Shown here: in pieces, positions 17,445 through 26,170 of the stretch
Position numbering within the stretch: the stretch's first letter is position 1
Layout: every line of letters starts with the position of its first letter
Origin: JAHZKS01 sp047404135
GTDB lineage: Bacteria; Pseudomonadota; Alphaproteobacteria; Rickettsiales; JABSSG01
Reading direction: 5' to 3'
Assembly (NCBI GenBank): GCA_047404135.1
Contig: JBDOIT010000002.1
Location: 124,001 to 188,000 of the forward strand
DNA length: 64,000 nt
Notes under the pieces: generated by a model
What the model was told of the DNA's origin: nothing
The model's database searches: none
The model's input: only the letters and a program-made list of their open reading frames with translations
Translations under genes and position numbers: made by a program

Positions 17445-19784
17445 ATGGCTTTTTGGGTTCCTTATTCAGACTTTAAAATTGGCGTCGAAAAAAAAGACAT
17501 ACTGGAGTATATCGAGAAAGTAAGAGAAAATAACCTTCCAATTTCTCCTCAGAAGGAATCTGAGCATCGCACAAAGGATGCTGTCCAACAAAGCTTTTCC
17601 TACTTCATCAAGGCAAAAATGAAACTAGCTTACTACCAGGACGCAGATATAGAGATTGGTTTCAAAAGCAAGAAAGCAGCGATAAAAGAAACACAGGAAA
17701 CAGAAGAAGAATATAAAGGGGTGATAGATCAAGAAGACTCTATAGACCTTACTGGAGTAGATATTTCGGGTCTAGATTTTGAAGGAGTAACCTTTAACTC
17801 CACTAATTTAAATGGCGTGAATTTTGATGGGACATTATTACATAATTCTTCTATTTTTTATACCGACTTAAGCGGATCAAAAACTATCACAAAAGCAATT
17901 GTTAACGATAGAACGGGATTCTCTGACGGAGGACTCTCAGAGGAACAAAGAGGTCAACTAGTAAAGAAATCTAAAACCGAAAAATATCTAAGGGATGCAA
18001 CTAAGGAAGATAAAATGAGATTCGCTTCCTTAATGGATGATTCAAAAAAAGCACTAGGCTCAATTGACGACCCAAGCACTGTTGCAACAGCTTTAGACGT
18101 TGCAAAAGCTTTTATCCTCTCAATTAATCCTAGGGTGTCTGCAGACCAGCATTTTACATCCCCAGATCAAGCTTTTGATGTTTTACGATATCATTACTTA
18201 AAAACAGGAGATGAAACACTTTTAAGTGCAGTGGAAAAAACTTCAAAAAAATATATTTCTACAGAAATAGAGTCCGCACTTAAGGGTGTAGCACTGCACT
18301 CATCTGGAGTCTCCGATTTGCTCTTCACTTCTAAATCATCAACTTATGCGAAAAGGATAAAACAAATCATATCTGATACTATCGAAGGAGAAATTCAACA
18401 AGATGAATTCTTAAAAAAACATTTTCTAATAGGAAAAAGAGAAATTAGAAGGACTTTAATGGGAAGAATCCTTACTGAGAGTTTTATTGGCGAGGTTGTA
18501 AAAAAAGTAGACGAACTTTCTGCCCAAGGAAATTCTGCAGAGGCCACAAAGTACAAAGGAAGACTAGAGCAAATAATTGTTGAACACACAAAAAGAGAAA
18601 CAAATGAATGGAAAGAATCTCAAACTATGGGAAAAGAAAAATGGGCTGATCTTACGTCTTTAAGCGCAAGAAAAAAATTCAAGACTCACGTTGGGATCCG
18701 TCCAGATGCAGGCGGTTTTGTTACAAGGCAGTTGCCTGATTGGTGCTCTCCTCTTCAGCCAAGCTCTTATCCAGCCATTGATCCTTATGATCAAAAAGCA
18801 GTACTCAAAGATTTAGCCTTAAAACAAGATGGAGCAAAGTTTCTAGCAAAGATAGGAAGCGCCGGTGCTGGTGCTAGTGCCGGAGCGTTATTATCAGCAT
18901 TTACATCAACAGGAAGGGTAGCAAGCGCAACAGCCGGTGTGGCTGTTGCAGGATTGTCATCTATGTTTTCAGGTGCAGTCATTGATGCACAGTTCAAATA
19001 TAAAGATCATAAAAAATATAACAATAAAATGGGAGATAAGCTATTAGAATTGGGAGTAATCTACAGAACCATGAAGCCACATATAGAAACATTAGGCGTA
19101 GGTGCAGTAAATAATATCGCTCTAAAATATATGGGAGGTACAGGATACGTACAAGAAACCGCATCAACATTTCAAAACTTACTATCTACTGCTTCCACAT
19201 ACATTGCCTACCGTGATTTCTACGCTACAAAAGATTTGCTAGCCAATCAATCAACCAAATTAAACCCATTAGATAGAAAAAGACCGGGGTCTCAAGAATT
19301 TGATCAACTCCTAAAAAAGAAATTATTCAGCAAAAGGAAACTTGTTACATCCTTGATTGTTGGTTCAGCATTGCTTGTTGCTGGAATAGTACTAGCAACT
19401 GCCTTCCCAGCTGCAATTCCTGCACTTACAGCCTTTGTAGCAAAAGGGGTATCCCTACAAGTGGGTGCTGTAGCTGTTGGATCTTTTGCTGCAACTGCAG
19501 GACTGACATATATGTCTTATGGAGTAGTCTCAAAAGGTTTAGAGAGCATAAAGAATTTCATAAAAAGCAGGTCATCCAAAGCAAGATTATCTGCACAAGG
19601 AGAAGAGATCATGTCAGGTAAAATAAAAGCCTCCGATACAATCGGAAGATCTTTTCGTCAATATAAGCTAAGAAAAAGCAGAGAAGAAAGGAGCAAGGAA
19701 CCTAAACACACCACAATAAGCCATGTGGTCCGTCTCAAAAAAGAGCGCGGAGGATCTACAAGCGCAAGAAAAATAGGCAAATAG
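17445..19784 (+). CDS. Large pentapeptide-containing protein with hydrophobic C-terminal region; possible secreted effector
   Basis: Unrecognised as a whole; about 779 residues from the ATG at 17445 (the frame extends to a TTG at 17430). Residues about 100-150 contain pentapeptide-like repeats (IDLTGVDISGLDFEGV, TNLNGVNFDGTLLHN). The middle is mostly predicted helical and charged. Two Ala/Gly-rich hydrophobic stretches follow: one around FLAKIGSAGAGASAGALL to SSMFSGAVIDAQF, and one LVTSLIVGSALLVAGIVLATA to YMSYGVV. The last 70 residues are strongly basic (KSRSSKAR, RQYKLRKSREERSK). A basic C-terminus fits known type IV secretion signals in Rickettsiales, but this is inference. No signal peptide. 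Confidence 0.7.
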   Translation: MAFWVPYSDFKIGVEKKDILEYIEKVRENNLPISPQKESEHRTKDAVQQSFSYFIKAKMKLAYYQDADIEIGFKSKKAAIKETQETEEEYKGVIDQEDSIDLTGVDISGLDFEGVTFNSTNLNGVNFDGTLLHNSSIFYTDLSGSKTITKAIVNDRTGFSDGGLSEEQRGQLVKKSKTEKYLRDATKEDKMRFASLMDDSKKALGSIDDPSTVATALDVAKAFILSINPRVSADQHFTSPDQAFDVLRYHYLKTGDETLLSAVEKTSKKYISTEIESALKGVALHSSGVSDLLFTSKSSTYAKRIKQIISDTIEGEIQQDEFLKKHFLIGKREIRRTLMGRILTESFIGEVVKKVDELSAQGNSAEATKYKGRLEQIIVEHTKRETNEWKESQTMGKEKWADLTSLSARKKFKTHVGIRPDAGGFVTRQLPDWCSPLQPSSYPAIDPYDQKAVLKDLALKQDGAKFLAKIGSAGAGASAGALLSAFTSTGRVASATAGVAVAGLSSMFSGAVIDAQFKYKDHKKYNNKMGDKLLELGVIYRTMKPHIETLGVGAVNNIALKYMGGTGYVQETASTFQNLLSTASTYIAYRDFYATKDLLANQSTKLNPLDRKRPGSQEFDQLLKKKLFSKRKLVTSLIVGSALLVAGIVLATAFPAAIPALTAFVAKGVSLQVGAVAVGSFAATAGLTYMSYGVVSKGLESIKNFIKSRSSKARLSAQGEEIMSGKIKASDTIGRSFRQYKLRKSREERSKEPKHTTISHVVRLKKERGGSTSARKIGK

Positions 19785-19841
19785 TCTGATTTTTCTATTG
19801 TAGCAAGCGCTAAAAAGCTAAAGAAATATGTCGTTTTACCC

Positions 19842-19869
19842 TTGACATATCAAAACTATAGTGTAACTT
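19842..19869 (+). promoter_or_regulatory. Predicted rpmG-rpsP promoter
   Basis: Perfect -35 TTGACA (19842-19847) with a weak -10 TAACTT (19864-19869) at 16 bases, 37 bases before the rpmG ATG. Confidence 0.45.
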
Positions 19870-19906
19870 ACACTGGCTCAGCATTAAAATATACAGAGAT
19901 ATATAG

Positions 19907-20074
19907 ATGGCAAAGAAAAATACTATTTTAGTAAAATTGGTTAGTACTGCAAAAACAGGATTCTTTTTGGTTAAAAAAAGGAACCCAAAAAAGCTTACAA
20001 CAAAACTAAGTTTTAGGAAATACGATCCTGTTGTGCGCAAGCATGTTGAGTTTAAAGAAGAGAAATTAAAATAA
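19907..20074 (+). CDS. rpmG: 50S ribosomal protein L33
   Basis: A 55-residue protein found by reading the plus strand directly. It starts MAKKNTILVKLVSTAKTGFF and continues with VKKRNPKKLTTKLSFRKYDP and VRKHVEFKEEKLK, an ordinary alphaproteobacterial bL33 of the type without zinc-binding cysteines. It is followed after 11 bases by rpsP. A longer open frame on the opposite strand (19810-20040) is a shadow of this gene. L33 is a large-subunit protein near the E site. Confidence 0.95.
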   Translation: MAKKNTILVKLVSTAKTGFFLVKKRNPKKLTTKLSFRKYDPVVRKHVEFKEEKLK

Positions 20075-20085
20075 ATTGTAATTCT

Positions 20086-20586
20086 ATGGCTACTAAACTA
20101 CGTTTCACAAGGCACGGCGCAAAAAAGAAACCTTTCTACTGGCTAGTTGCAGCTGATGCAAGAGCTCCTAGGGATGGCCGTTACATTGAAAAATTAGGTA
20201 CTTACAACCCATTACTACCTAAAGACAATAAAGATAGAGTCCTATTCAACAAAGAAAGAATCAACTACTGGCTTTCTAACGGCGCACAGCCAACAGATAA
20301 AATCCAGAAATTATTTAATATTGAAGGGATTGAGGTTAATTTCAAGAAAAAGAAATTCAAAAAACAATACGAAGTAAAGACTGATAGAGGCCCTAAGCTT
20401 TCCAAGAAAGCTATCGCAAAAGCACAAGAAGAAGAGAAGAACTCTGAGGCAGCTAAAGCGGCAGAAGAAGTTAAATTATCAGAATCTAACAATCCTGCAA
20501 CAGAAACTGTAGCTCCTCAGGAAGAAGCACAACCTTCTCCTGCAGAGTCTCCCTCTGAAGAAAATAGCAAATCTCAAGAGTCTTAA
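20086..20586 (+). CDS. rpsP: 30S ribosomal protein S16
   Basis: 166 residues. The first 80 residues are canonical bS16 (LRFTRHGAKKKPFYWLVAADARAPRDGRYIEKLGTYNPL). Residues from about 85 onward form a long extension rich in Ala, Glu and Ser, first basic then acidic; such extensions occur in alphaproteobacterial S16. In many genomes rpsP-rimM-trmD-rplS are clustered; here rpsP is separated from trmD and rplS by 16 kb. Confidence 0.96.
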   Translation: MATKLRFTRHGAKKKPFYWLVAADARAPRDGRYIEKLGTYNPLLPKDNKDRVLFNKERINYWLSNGAQPTDKIQKLFNIEGIEVNFKKKKFKKQYEVKTDRGPKLSKKAIAKAQEEEKNSEAAKAAEEVKLSESNNPATETVAPQEEAQPSPAESPSEENSKSQES

Positions 20587-20672
20587 TCACAAAAGCAGTA
20601 TAATCTTTTTCATAAGGGTTGTGTTGTTTTTCTATTCAGAGTAGTATCTTTTTGACCTTTAAATGCTGCTTT

Positions 20673-20861
20673 ATGAATTATTTCCTTATACTTATTATCT
20701 TCTTATCTGTCCTAACGCTAGCTACAGTCGTAGTTGGAGTTTCCAAACTTGCTATCGGAGACAAAATCAACTATAAAAAAAGCAATAAAATGATGCTTAT
20801 GCGCATTACACTTCAGGGATTAGTAGTAACATTAATTGCAATAGCATATTTCATTAAATAG
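20673..20861 (+). CDS. Small HIG1-type twin-transmembrane protein
   Basis: 62 residues from the ATG at 20673 (the frame extends to 20619, but the upstream part is not membrane-protein-like). It has two transmembrane helices (YFLILIIFLSVLTLATVVVGV and MRITLQGLVVTLIAIAYFI) joined by a polar loop with KSNKMMLMR, the pattern of alphaproteobacterial hypoxia-induced-gene (HIG1) domain proteins. Mitochondrial relatives bind respiratory supercomplexes containing cytochrome oxidase. It lies 6 bases before gltX. Family assignment is from loop pattern; function is inferred. Confidence 0.7.
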   Translation: MNYFLILIIFLSVLTLATVVVGVSKLAIGDKINYKKSNKMMLMRITLQGLVVTLIAIAYFIK

Positions 20862-20867
20862 TTAAAT

Positions 20868-22205
20868 ATGAATATTATTACAAGATTTGCACCCTCACCC
20901 ACAGGATTGCTCCATGTTGGCAATGTTAGAACCGCATTAATCAACTTCCTATTCGCACGTAAACATAATGCGGATTTTATACTACGAATAGATGACACTG
21001 ATCTTAAAAGATCTACACCAGAATTTGAAGCTCAAATGAAATCAGATCTTTCATGGCTTGGATTCACTTGGAAAAAGACATTTAACCAGAAAGATAGACT
21101 CGATAGATATGAAGAAGCAAAGAACAAACTTATAGCAGATGGAAGATTATACCCATGCTATGAGACAAAGGAAGAGTTGGAATTTAAACGTAAAATCCAG
21201 CTTTCTCAAGGGAAACCACCTATTTACGATAGATCAGCTTTAAAACTCACTGAAAAAGTAAAAAAACAACATGAGTCTGAAGGAAAAACTCCACATTACA
21301 GATTCAAACTCAATGAGAATGCGACAGAGTGGGACGATATGGTGCGTGGACATGTTAAATTTGATCCTAATACTACTAGCGACCCTATTCTGATCAGAGG
21401 AAATGGAACATGGACATATATGCTATGTTCTGCAGTAGATGATATTGATTATAAAATCACGCATGTGATCCGAGGAGAAGACCATATAAGCAATACCTCT
21501 ACAAACATACAGCTATTCGAAGCACTAAACAAAGCCCCTCCTATCTTTGCGCATGTATCTCGTGTTACTGCAAAAAACTCAGAAATGTCTAAGCGTTCTG
21601 GTGGCTTTGATATTAAATCTCTGCACGAGAAAGGATTAGAGCCAATGACAATTATTAACTTCTTATCTGCCATAGGAACCTCAAAAGCTCCTGGTAAATG
21701 CACAGATATGAAAGATATTATAGATAATTTCAGTATCGACAACTTTAATAAAAGCCCTACTACATATGAAGAAAGTGATCTTATTTCTATGAATCATAAA
21801 ATTCTTTCTACGATGGAATTCTCAGAAATAGAACCAAGGTTAAAAGGAATGGATATAGATCAAAAATTCTGGATGGTGGCACGAAATAACATGGAAAAAT
21901 TCTTAGATTTAAAAAGCTGGTATGATATATGCAAAAACCCAGTAAAACCCGTTATATCAGATGAAGACATAGATTTCCTTAATGAGTCTGCATCTCTTCT
22001 TTCTTCTTTCTCTGATTTAGACGAAAATAGCTGGGGGGAGTGGATAGAAAAAATAAAAAATGCAACTTCTAGAAAAGGCAAAAGCTTATTTATGCCTTTA
22101 AGAATGGCTCTTACTGGAATTAATAATGGACCTGAATTAAAATTCTTGTTACCACTAATTAGTATGGAAAAAGCAATCCAGAGGCTAGAGGGGAAAACAG
22201 CATGA
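20868..22205 (+). CDS. gltX: Glutamate--tRNA ligase
   Basis: 445 residues, class I aminoacyl-tRNA synthetase. The HIGH-type motif is in APSPTGLLHVGNVRTALINF, and the KMSKS-type loop is SEMSKRSGG. VIRGEDHISNT and YMLCSAVDDIDYKITHV are also typical. Many alphaproteobacteria carry two GltX proteins, one charging tRNA-Gln with Glu for GatCAB; I cannot tell from this sequence which role this one has. The ORF is intact and closely follows the HIG1-type gene. Confidence 0.95.
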   Translation: MNIITRFAPSPTGLLHVGNVRTALINFLFARKHNADFILRIDDTDLKRSTPEFEAQMKSDLSWLGFTWKKTFNQKDRLDRYEEAKNKLIADGRLYPCYETKEELEFKRKIQLSQGKPPIYDRSALKLTEKVKKQHESEGKTPHYRFKLNENATEWDDMVRGHVKFDPNTTSDPILIRGNGTWTYMLCSAVDDIDYKITHVIRGEDHISNTSTNIQLFEALNKAPPIFAHVSRVTAKNSEMSKRSGGFDIKSLHEKGLEPMTIINFLSAIGTSKAPGKCTDMKDIIDNFSIDNFNKSPTTYEESDLISMNHKILSTMEFSEIEPRLKGMDIDQKFWMVARNNMEKFLDLKSWYDICKNPVKPVISDEDIDFLNESASLLSSFSDLDENSWGEWIEKIKNATSRKGKSLFMPLRMALTGINNGPELKFLLPLISMEKAIQRLEGKTA

Positions 22206-22276
22206 CAACTTTGCAAGGAATTCGGATTTACTACTGGGATGCTCAAAGGCTCGTTGGCTAAAGGAAGGGGTGAAAA

Positions 22277-23149
22277 ATGAAAAAGGCAATTAAGGCATTA
22301 ATTCCTTCATTCATCGTAAGAAAAATAGCAGCTACACTATCTACGTTGACAAGAAAATTGAATGGTAAAAATATTACCGGTTTTTTAGTTCAAACAGAAC
22401 AATTTCGTTTTGTTGTTGGTAGTGAAGATATGTCCGTAGGAAGAGCCCTTAGATTCAAGGGTTCATATGGAGATGATGAGTTTAAAAGAACTTCAAAGCT
22501 TGTAGGAAATGAAAGTAATGTCGTTTTTGTTGGTACTCATGTAGGTGCTATCGCAATTCCAATAGCTAAGATTGTTAAGTCCTGTGTATTGATTGAAGCA
22601 AATCCACAGACCTTTGATTTGTTGACAACAAATATATTTCTGAATGAAGTCACTAACGCAACATGTAAAAATGTTGCTATTGGTGAGTGTGAGGGTGAAA
22701 TCAACTTCGTACTAAGTAGAGTTAACTCTGGCGGCAGCAAACGAGAGCCAGCTGTAAAAGATAATATGTACTATTACGATAACCCGAAGACTGTCAAAGT
22801 CCCTATGGTTACATTGGATAGTATTTGCTCTGATGAAAGAGAAGTTTACGATTTGGTTTTTATGGATATAGAGGGTTCAGAGTTTTTTGCGTTACAAGGT
22901 ATGCGTAAAGTTTTGTCTCGCACAAGCGCACTAGTTATTGAGTTCATACCGCATCATCTGAGGAATGTTGCTAATTGCTCTGTGGAAGAGCTCATTGGGC
23001 TTATAAGTGATTACTTTAATCACTGTTATGTGCCTTCAAAAAATGAATATATTGATTCCAAAGACTTTTTAACGTTCTTTACAACAATGTTTGATGCAGA
23101 GGAAACAGACGATGGGCTGATTTTTACAAATCAGAAAGTTAGCTTTTAA
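22277..23149 (+). CDS. FkbM family methyltransferase
   Basis: 290 residues. A SAM-binding Rossmann methyltransferase of the FkbM type: motif I is VVFVGTHVGAIAIPIAK, the acidic residue ending the next strand is in VLIEANPQTFDLL, then VALGECEGEI-like sequence (VAIGECEGEINF), VPMVTLDSIC and DLVFMDIEGSEFFALQGM. Relatives O-methylate sugars or lipids, often in surface polysaccharide. A strong Shine-Dalgarno (AAGGGG) precedes the ATG. Its third codon positions look richer in G and T than those of the neighbours, suggesting a different origin. No glycosyltransferase neighbours are seen. Confidence 0.85.
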   Translation: MKKAIKALIPSFIVRKIAATLSTLTRKLNGKNITGFLVQTEQFRFVVGSEDMSVGRALRFKGSYGDDEFKRTSKLVGNESNVVFVGTHVGAIAIPIAKIVKSCVLIEANPQTFDLLTTNIFLNEVTNATCKNVAIGECEGEINFVLSRVNSGGSKREPAVKDNMYYYDNPKTVKVPMVTLDSICSDEREVYDLVFMDIEGSEFFALQGMRKVLSRTSALVIEFIPHHLRNVANCSVEELIGLISDYFNHCYVPSKNEYIDSKDFLTFFTTMFDAEETDDGLIFTNQKVSF

Positions 23150-23185
23150 ATTCAAGGTTATATTTAAAAGATTAATAAACAAGCT

Positions 23186-24103
23186 TTATCTATTGTTAAT
23201 CACCTTACCTTTGGAGGAGTCTGTTTTGCTGGATGGTTTCACTGGAGAAGAATTATCGTTTGTTGCTTTTCCTAGAGTAAATTTATCGCAAGAAATATCG
23301 CTATCTTTTATACTGATCTCTTTAGAGAATAACAATTTATGAACCTCTTCTCTTGTCATTAGCCCGTTCAAAATCTTAGATTCTAAACTTTTGATTCTTC
23401 TGTATGGCTTCTCGAAACATATTATAAAAAATCCCATACTTGCAATCATAGCTAAAAGAAATGAGAACACTAGCCTACCCTCAGACATCATAGTAGTAAT
23501 TACAGAAGCACCTATTACAATAGATAAGAATAGAACAGCTAAGATCTTCCTGTAAATATTAGCAGATTGAAACGCTATTTTTGCTGTATTAGCAACTCCA
23601 CTGGATGCAATACCTCCCTCGGACTCCAAATAATCGCATATCTCTACATTCTTATTTCTCTTTGCTACTGCTAACGCTGTAAAGAATTGTGCATTTGTAA
23701 GATTTATTTTTGCGCCCGCCTCCACCAAAGCCTTTGTGAGATCCATATTGTCATTTGACACAGCAAAATGAAGTGGCGTTTCTGAATATCTATCTTTAAC
23801 ATTTATATCGCTTCCATTTTTTATCAAAATCATCGCAGCATCTACATGGCTCAACTGAACTGCAAAATGCAAAGGTGCAGAATGGTGATTATTTTTAAGA
23901 TTTGGGTTAGCTCCTTTCTTTAGTAGCAGCTTAATGATCTCAGTATAACCCTTCATAGCGGCAATATGGAGAGCGGTATTATTTCTCCCATCTACCTGGT
24001 TAATATCGATAGCATCTTTCAATAGATCTTTTATTAAATCTATATTCCCAGATAATATTGTTGAGTGTAACGCTAATTTACTTTTTTTCTTTAACATACT
24101 CAC
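23186..24103 (-). CDS. Ankyrin-repeat protein with two C-terminal membrane segments
   Basis: 305 residues. Residues about 10-165 form five ankyrin repeats (NTALHIAAMKGYTEIIKLLLKKGANPN, APLHFAVQLSHVDAAMILIKNG, TPLHFAVSNDNMDLTKALVEAGAKIN and weaker flanks). Two hydrophobic helices follow (ILAVLFLSIVIGASVITTMM and LVFSFLLAMIASMGFFIICF), then a polar tail of about 75 residues. Topology suggests the ankyrin domain stays on one membrane side. No signal peptide. Ankyrin proteins are frequent host-interaction factors in Rickettsiales, but a membrane anchor argues against simple export. Confidence 0.82.
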   Translation of the reverse strand: MSMLKKKSKLALHSTILSGNIDLIKDLLKDAIDINQVDGRNNTALHIAAMKGYTEIIKLLLKKGANPNLKNNHHSAPLHFAVQLSHVDAAMILIKNGSDINVKDRYSETPLHFAVSNDNMDLTKALVEAGAKINLTNAQFFTALAVAKRNKNVEICDYLESEGGIASSGVANTAKIAFQSANIYRKILAVLFLSIVIGASVITTMMSEGRLVFSFLLAMIASMGFFIICFEKPYRRIKSLESKILNGLMTREEVHKLLFSKEISIKDSDISCDKFTLGKATNDNSSPVKPSSKTDSSKGKVINNR

Positions 24104-24200
24104 TTATCCATATTTCTACCCAAAGTTTTTAAAGTTTACCAGCCATTGGTTAAGAAATTGTTAATTCATTAGTAATGATCAAACAATAAAAGTCCTTTCT

Positions 24201-24300
24201 ATTCACATATTGAAATAAAGCCCTGCAATCTACTCGAAATTAATCTTTTTCAGCAATTGTTTAGCAATCTCAGATTTTGCTATTCACATATTGAAATAAA
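24201..24300 (+). repeat. 19-bp direct repeat upstream of brnQ
   Basis: ATTCACATATTGAAATAAA occurs at about 24201-24219 and again at 24282-24300, followed by partly similar sequence, so the region looks like an old imperfect duplication of about 80 bases. It lies in the 230-base gap between the ankyrin gene and brnQ. TTGAAA in each copy could be a -35 box, but I see no convincing -10 partner. Confidence 0.7.
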
Positions 24301-24335
24301 TCTCTATTCTACTACTTAAATTCATATTTCTTTGT

Positions 24336-25421
24336 ATGGGGAAAAACATATGGACGGTTAGTTTTGCAGTTTTTGCTATGTTCTTTGGAGCAGGCAATAT
24401 GACTCTCCCACTAATTCTTTCACAAGGCTGGAATTCATCTTGGCCATCTGCTTTCATAGGCTTTTGCCTTAGCGGTGTATTAGTTACCTTTATCGGACTT
24501 ATAGCAGGTGTAATGGCAAGAAACACCAAGGAATTCTTTGCACCCCTAGGGCTTACTGTGGGTTTCATAGTTCAAGCTGTACTAATATGCATAGAAGGAC
24601 CATTTGGAATAGTGCCCAGATGCTTAATAGTTGCCCATGGAGGGATACATGCAGTATTCCCCCAGATAGATGCAGGAGTGTTCTATATATTATCTGGAGT
24701 ATTACTGTTCTTCCTTGCATCCAATAAAGGTATGTTGGTCAAGGTCATAGGTCAATATATGACCCCCTTACTCTTATCCCTTCTTGCAATAATTATATCT
24801 ATAATAGTATATAAAAATATTAATAGCCCCATTGTAGTAAGTGGTAAATATAATGTGGATGCAATGGTAGATGGAATTTACAAAGGGTACCTAACATACG
24901 ACCTCCCTGGAGCAATCTATTTCACAACAATTGCTATGACTTACCTAAAATCTGAAGGTCAGAGCAAATCTGCAATGATCCGCACTGGGTTAAAAGCATC
25001 TGCGATTAGCTCAATCCTACTAATAATAGTTTATGGAGTATTCTTCTATATAGGCTCCCACTACACAGAAGAATTAAAGAATGTTGAGGCAACACACATA
25101 CTGCCAACAATAGTTAGTATCTCTTGTGGGCAGATCCTTGCAGGGGTGTTTGCAAGCGTAGTTTTCATAGCTTGCATCTCCACAGCTATAGCGGCTATTA
25201 CTATATGGACAGATTTTGTTTATGAAATATTCAAGAAGTTTAATGTGAAATATGACATAATATTGGTGCTAAGCATCATAGCAACAATAGTAGTATCTAA
25301 TCTTCAATTCGAAGGTTTAATAAAACTACTAATGCCAGCACTAACAATCCTATATCCTCTTTTGATACTATTATCTCTCTATAATATTTTAAAAAAACGA
25401 CAAGACATCAAGAAGGGATAG
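24336..25421 (+). CDS. brnQ: Branched-chain amino acid carrier (BrnQ/LIVCS family)
   Basis: 361 residues with about ten to eleven transmembrane segments. The family imports leucine, isoleucine and valine with Na+ or H+. The N-terminal FAMFFGAGNMTLPLILSQG is diagnostic, with GPFGIVPRCLIVAHGGI, YLTYDLPGAIYFTTIAMTYLKS and ACISTAIAAITIWTDFVYE later. It is shorter than the roughly 430-residue enteric proteins, mostly at the C-terminus. The 3' end overlaps the convergent amidase gene by 14 bases. Import of host amino acids fits an intracellular life. Confidence 0.88.
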   Translation: MGKNIWTVSFAVFAMFFGAGNMTLPLILSQGWNSSWPSAFIGFCLSGVLVTFIGLIAGVMARNTKEFFAPLGLTVGFIVQAVLICIEGPFGIVPRCLIVAHGGIHAVFPQIDAGVFYILSGVLLFFLASNKGMLVKVIGQYMTPLLLSLLAIIISIIVYKNINSPIVVSGKYNVDAMVDGIYKGYLTYDLPGAIYFTTIAMTYLKSEGQSKSAMIRTGLKASAISSILLIIVYGVFFYIGSHYTEELKNVEATHILPTIVSISCGQILAGVFASVVFIACISTAIAAITIWTDFVYEIFKKFNVKYDIILVLSIIATIVVSNLQFEGLIKLLMPALTILYPLLILLSLYNILKKRQDIKKG

Positions 25422-26154
25422 AAGATTTTTCAACGCATATCTCTTGTAAAATCGTCAGAGACACCTCATCAAATACGTCGTTTATCGCTCTAGTATCAAA
25501 ATGCCTTTTAAAAGCAACGACTACATCATGAGTATTCTTACCGAATACACCGTCAACCAAGAGCTTATATCCATATTCTTTCAGCAGTGTCTGCATCTTT
25601 ATAACCCCTTCTCCCTCATCTCCAATCTGCGCCAAAAATACACCGAGATTTTCTTGCTCATATTTATTCCTAGGAAATAAACCAAAGCCATGATTTTGCA
25701 ACAAACCCCAAGGGAAATTCTCCCCTGGGTCATCTTTTCTATTTGGAGCAATATCAGAGTGTGCTACCATATAAAAAGATGGAATGGGGTATCTTTGAGT
25801 TATCCCTCCTAGAATTTCCATTAAAGAATCCATCTGAATTTTAGGAAAATTATCAATCCTTGCCCCACCCTCTTCAGTATCTACCAATTCAATTCCTATT
25901 GAATATAGGTTCAGCTTTTCACGACCATCCCAACAACTAACCCCCGCATGATATGCCACCTTGTCCTCAGGAACAAGTTGAAACACCTTGCCTTCTAAAT
26001 CAATCAAATAGTGACAGCTTACCTCCGACTCTTTGCTGCATAATCTCTCCAAAGAATCTTTGGCACTCATATGAGTAGAATGTATAACCACCATATCTAT
26101 TGTGTGTTGCCTATCTTTAAAACTTGGAGAAGTGTATTCTTTATTGATATGCAT
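25408..26154 (-). CDS. N-acetylmuramoyl-L-alanine amidase (AmpD/AmiD type) with peptidoglycan-binding domain
   Basis: 248 residues. The amidase_2 domain (about residues 1-165) has zinc-ligand candidates His25 in VVIHSTH, the histidine of VAHSDIAPNRKDDPGENFPW and the Asp of the same DPG segment. SCHYLIDLEGKVFQLVPEDKVAYHAG is also typical. Residues from about 185 form a peptidoglycan-binding domain (QIGDEGEGVIKMQTLLKEYGYKLLVDGVFGKNTHDVVVAFKRHF). No signal peptide is apparent, so it could be a cytoplasmic anhydromuropeptide recycling enzyme, or be exported another way. It is next to two envelope-directed genes. Confidence 0.9.
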   Translation of the reverse strand: MHINKEYTSPSFKDRQHTIDMVVIHSTHMSAKDSLERLCSKESEVSCHYLIDLEGKVFQLVPEDKVAYHAGVSCWDGREKLNLYSIGIELVDTEEGGARIDNFPKIQMDSLMEILGGITQRYPIPSFYMVAHSDIAPNRKDDPGENFPWGLLQNHGFGLFPRNKYEQENLGVFLAQIGDEGEGVIKMQTLLKEYGYKLLVDGVFGKNTHDVVVAFKRHFDTRAINDVFDEVSLTILQEICVEKSSIPS

Positions 26155-26170
26155 AGCGCGCTAGATTTAA

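Noticed and set aside
19810..20040. 76-codon open frame on the minus strand
   Set aside because: It is the antisense shadow of rpmG (19907-20074), which has a clear L33 sequence on the plus strand.
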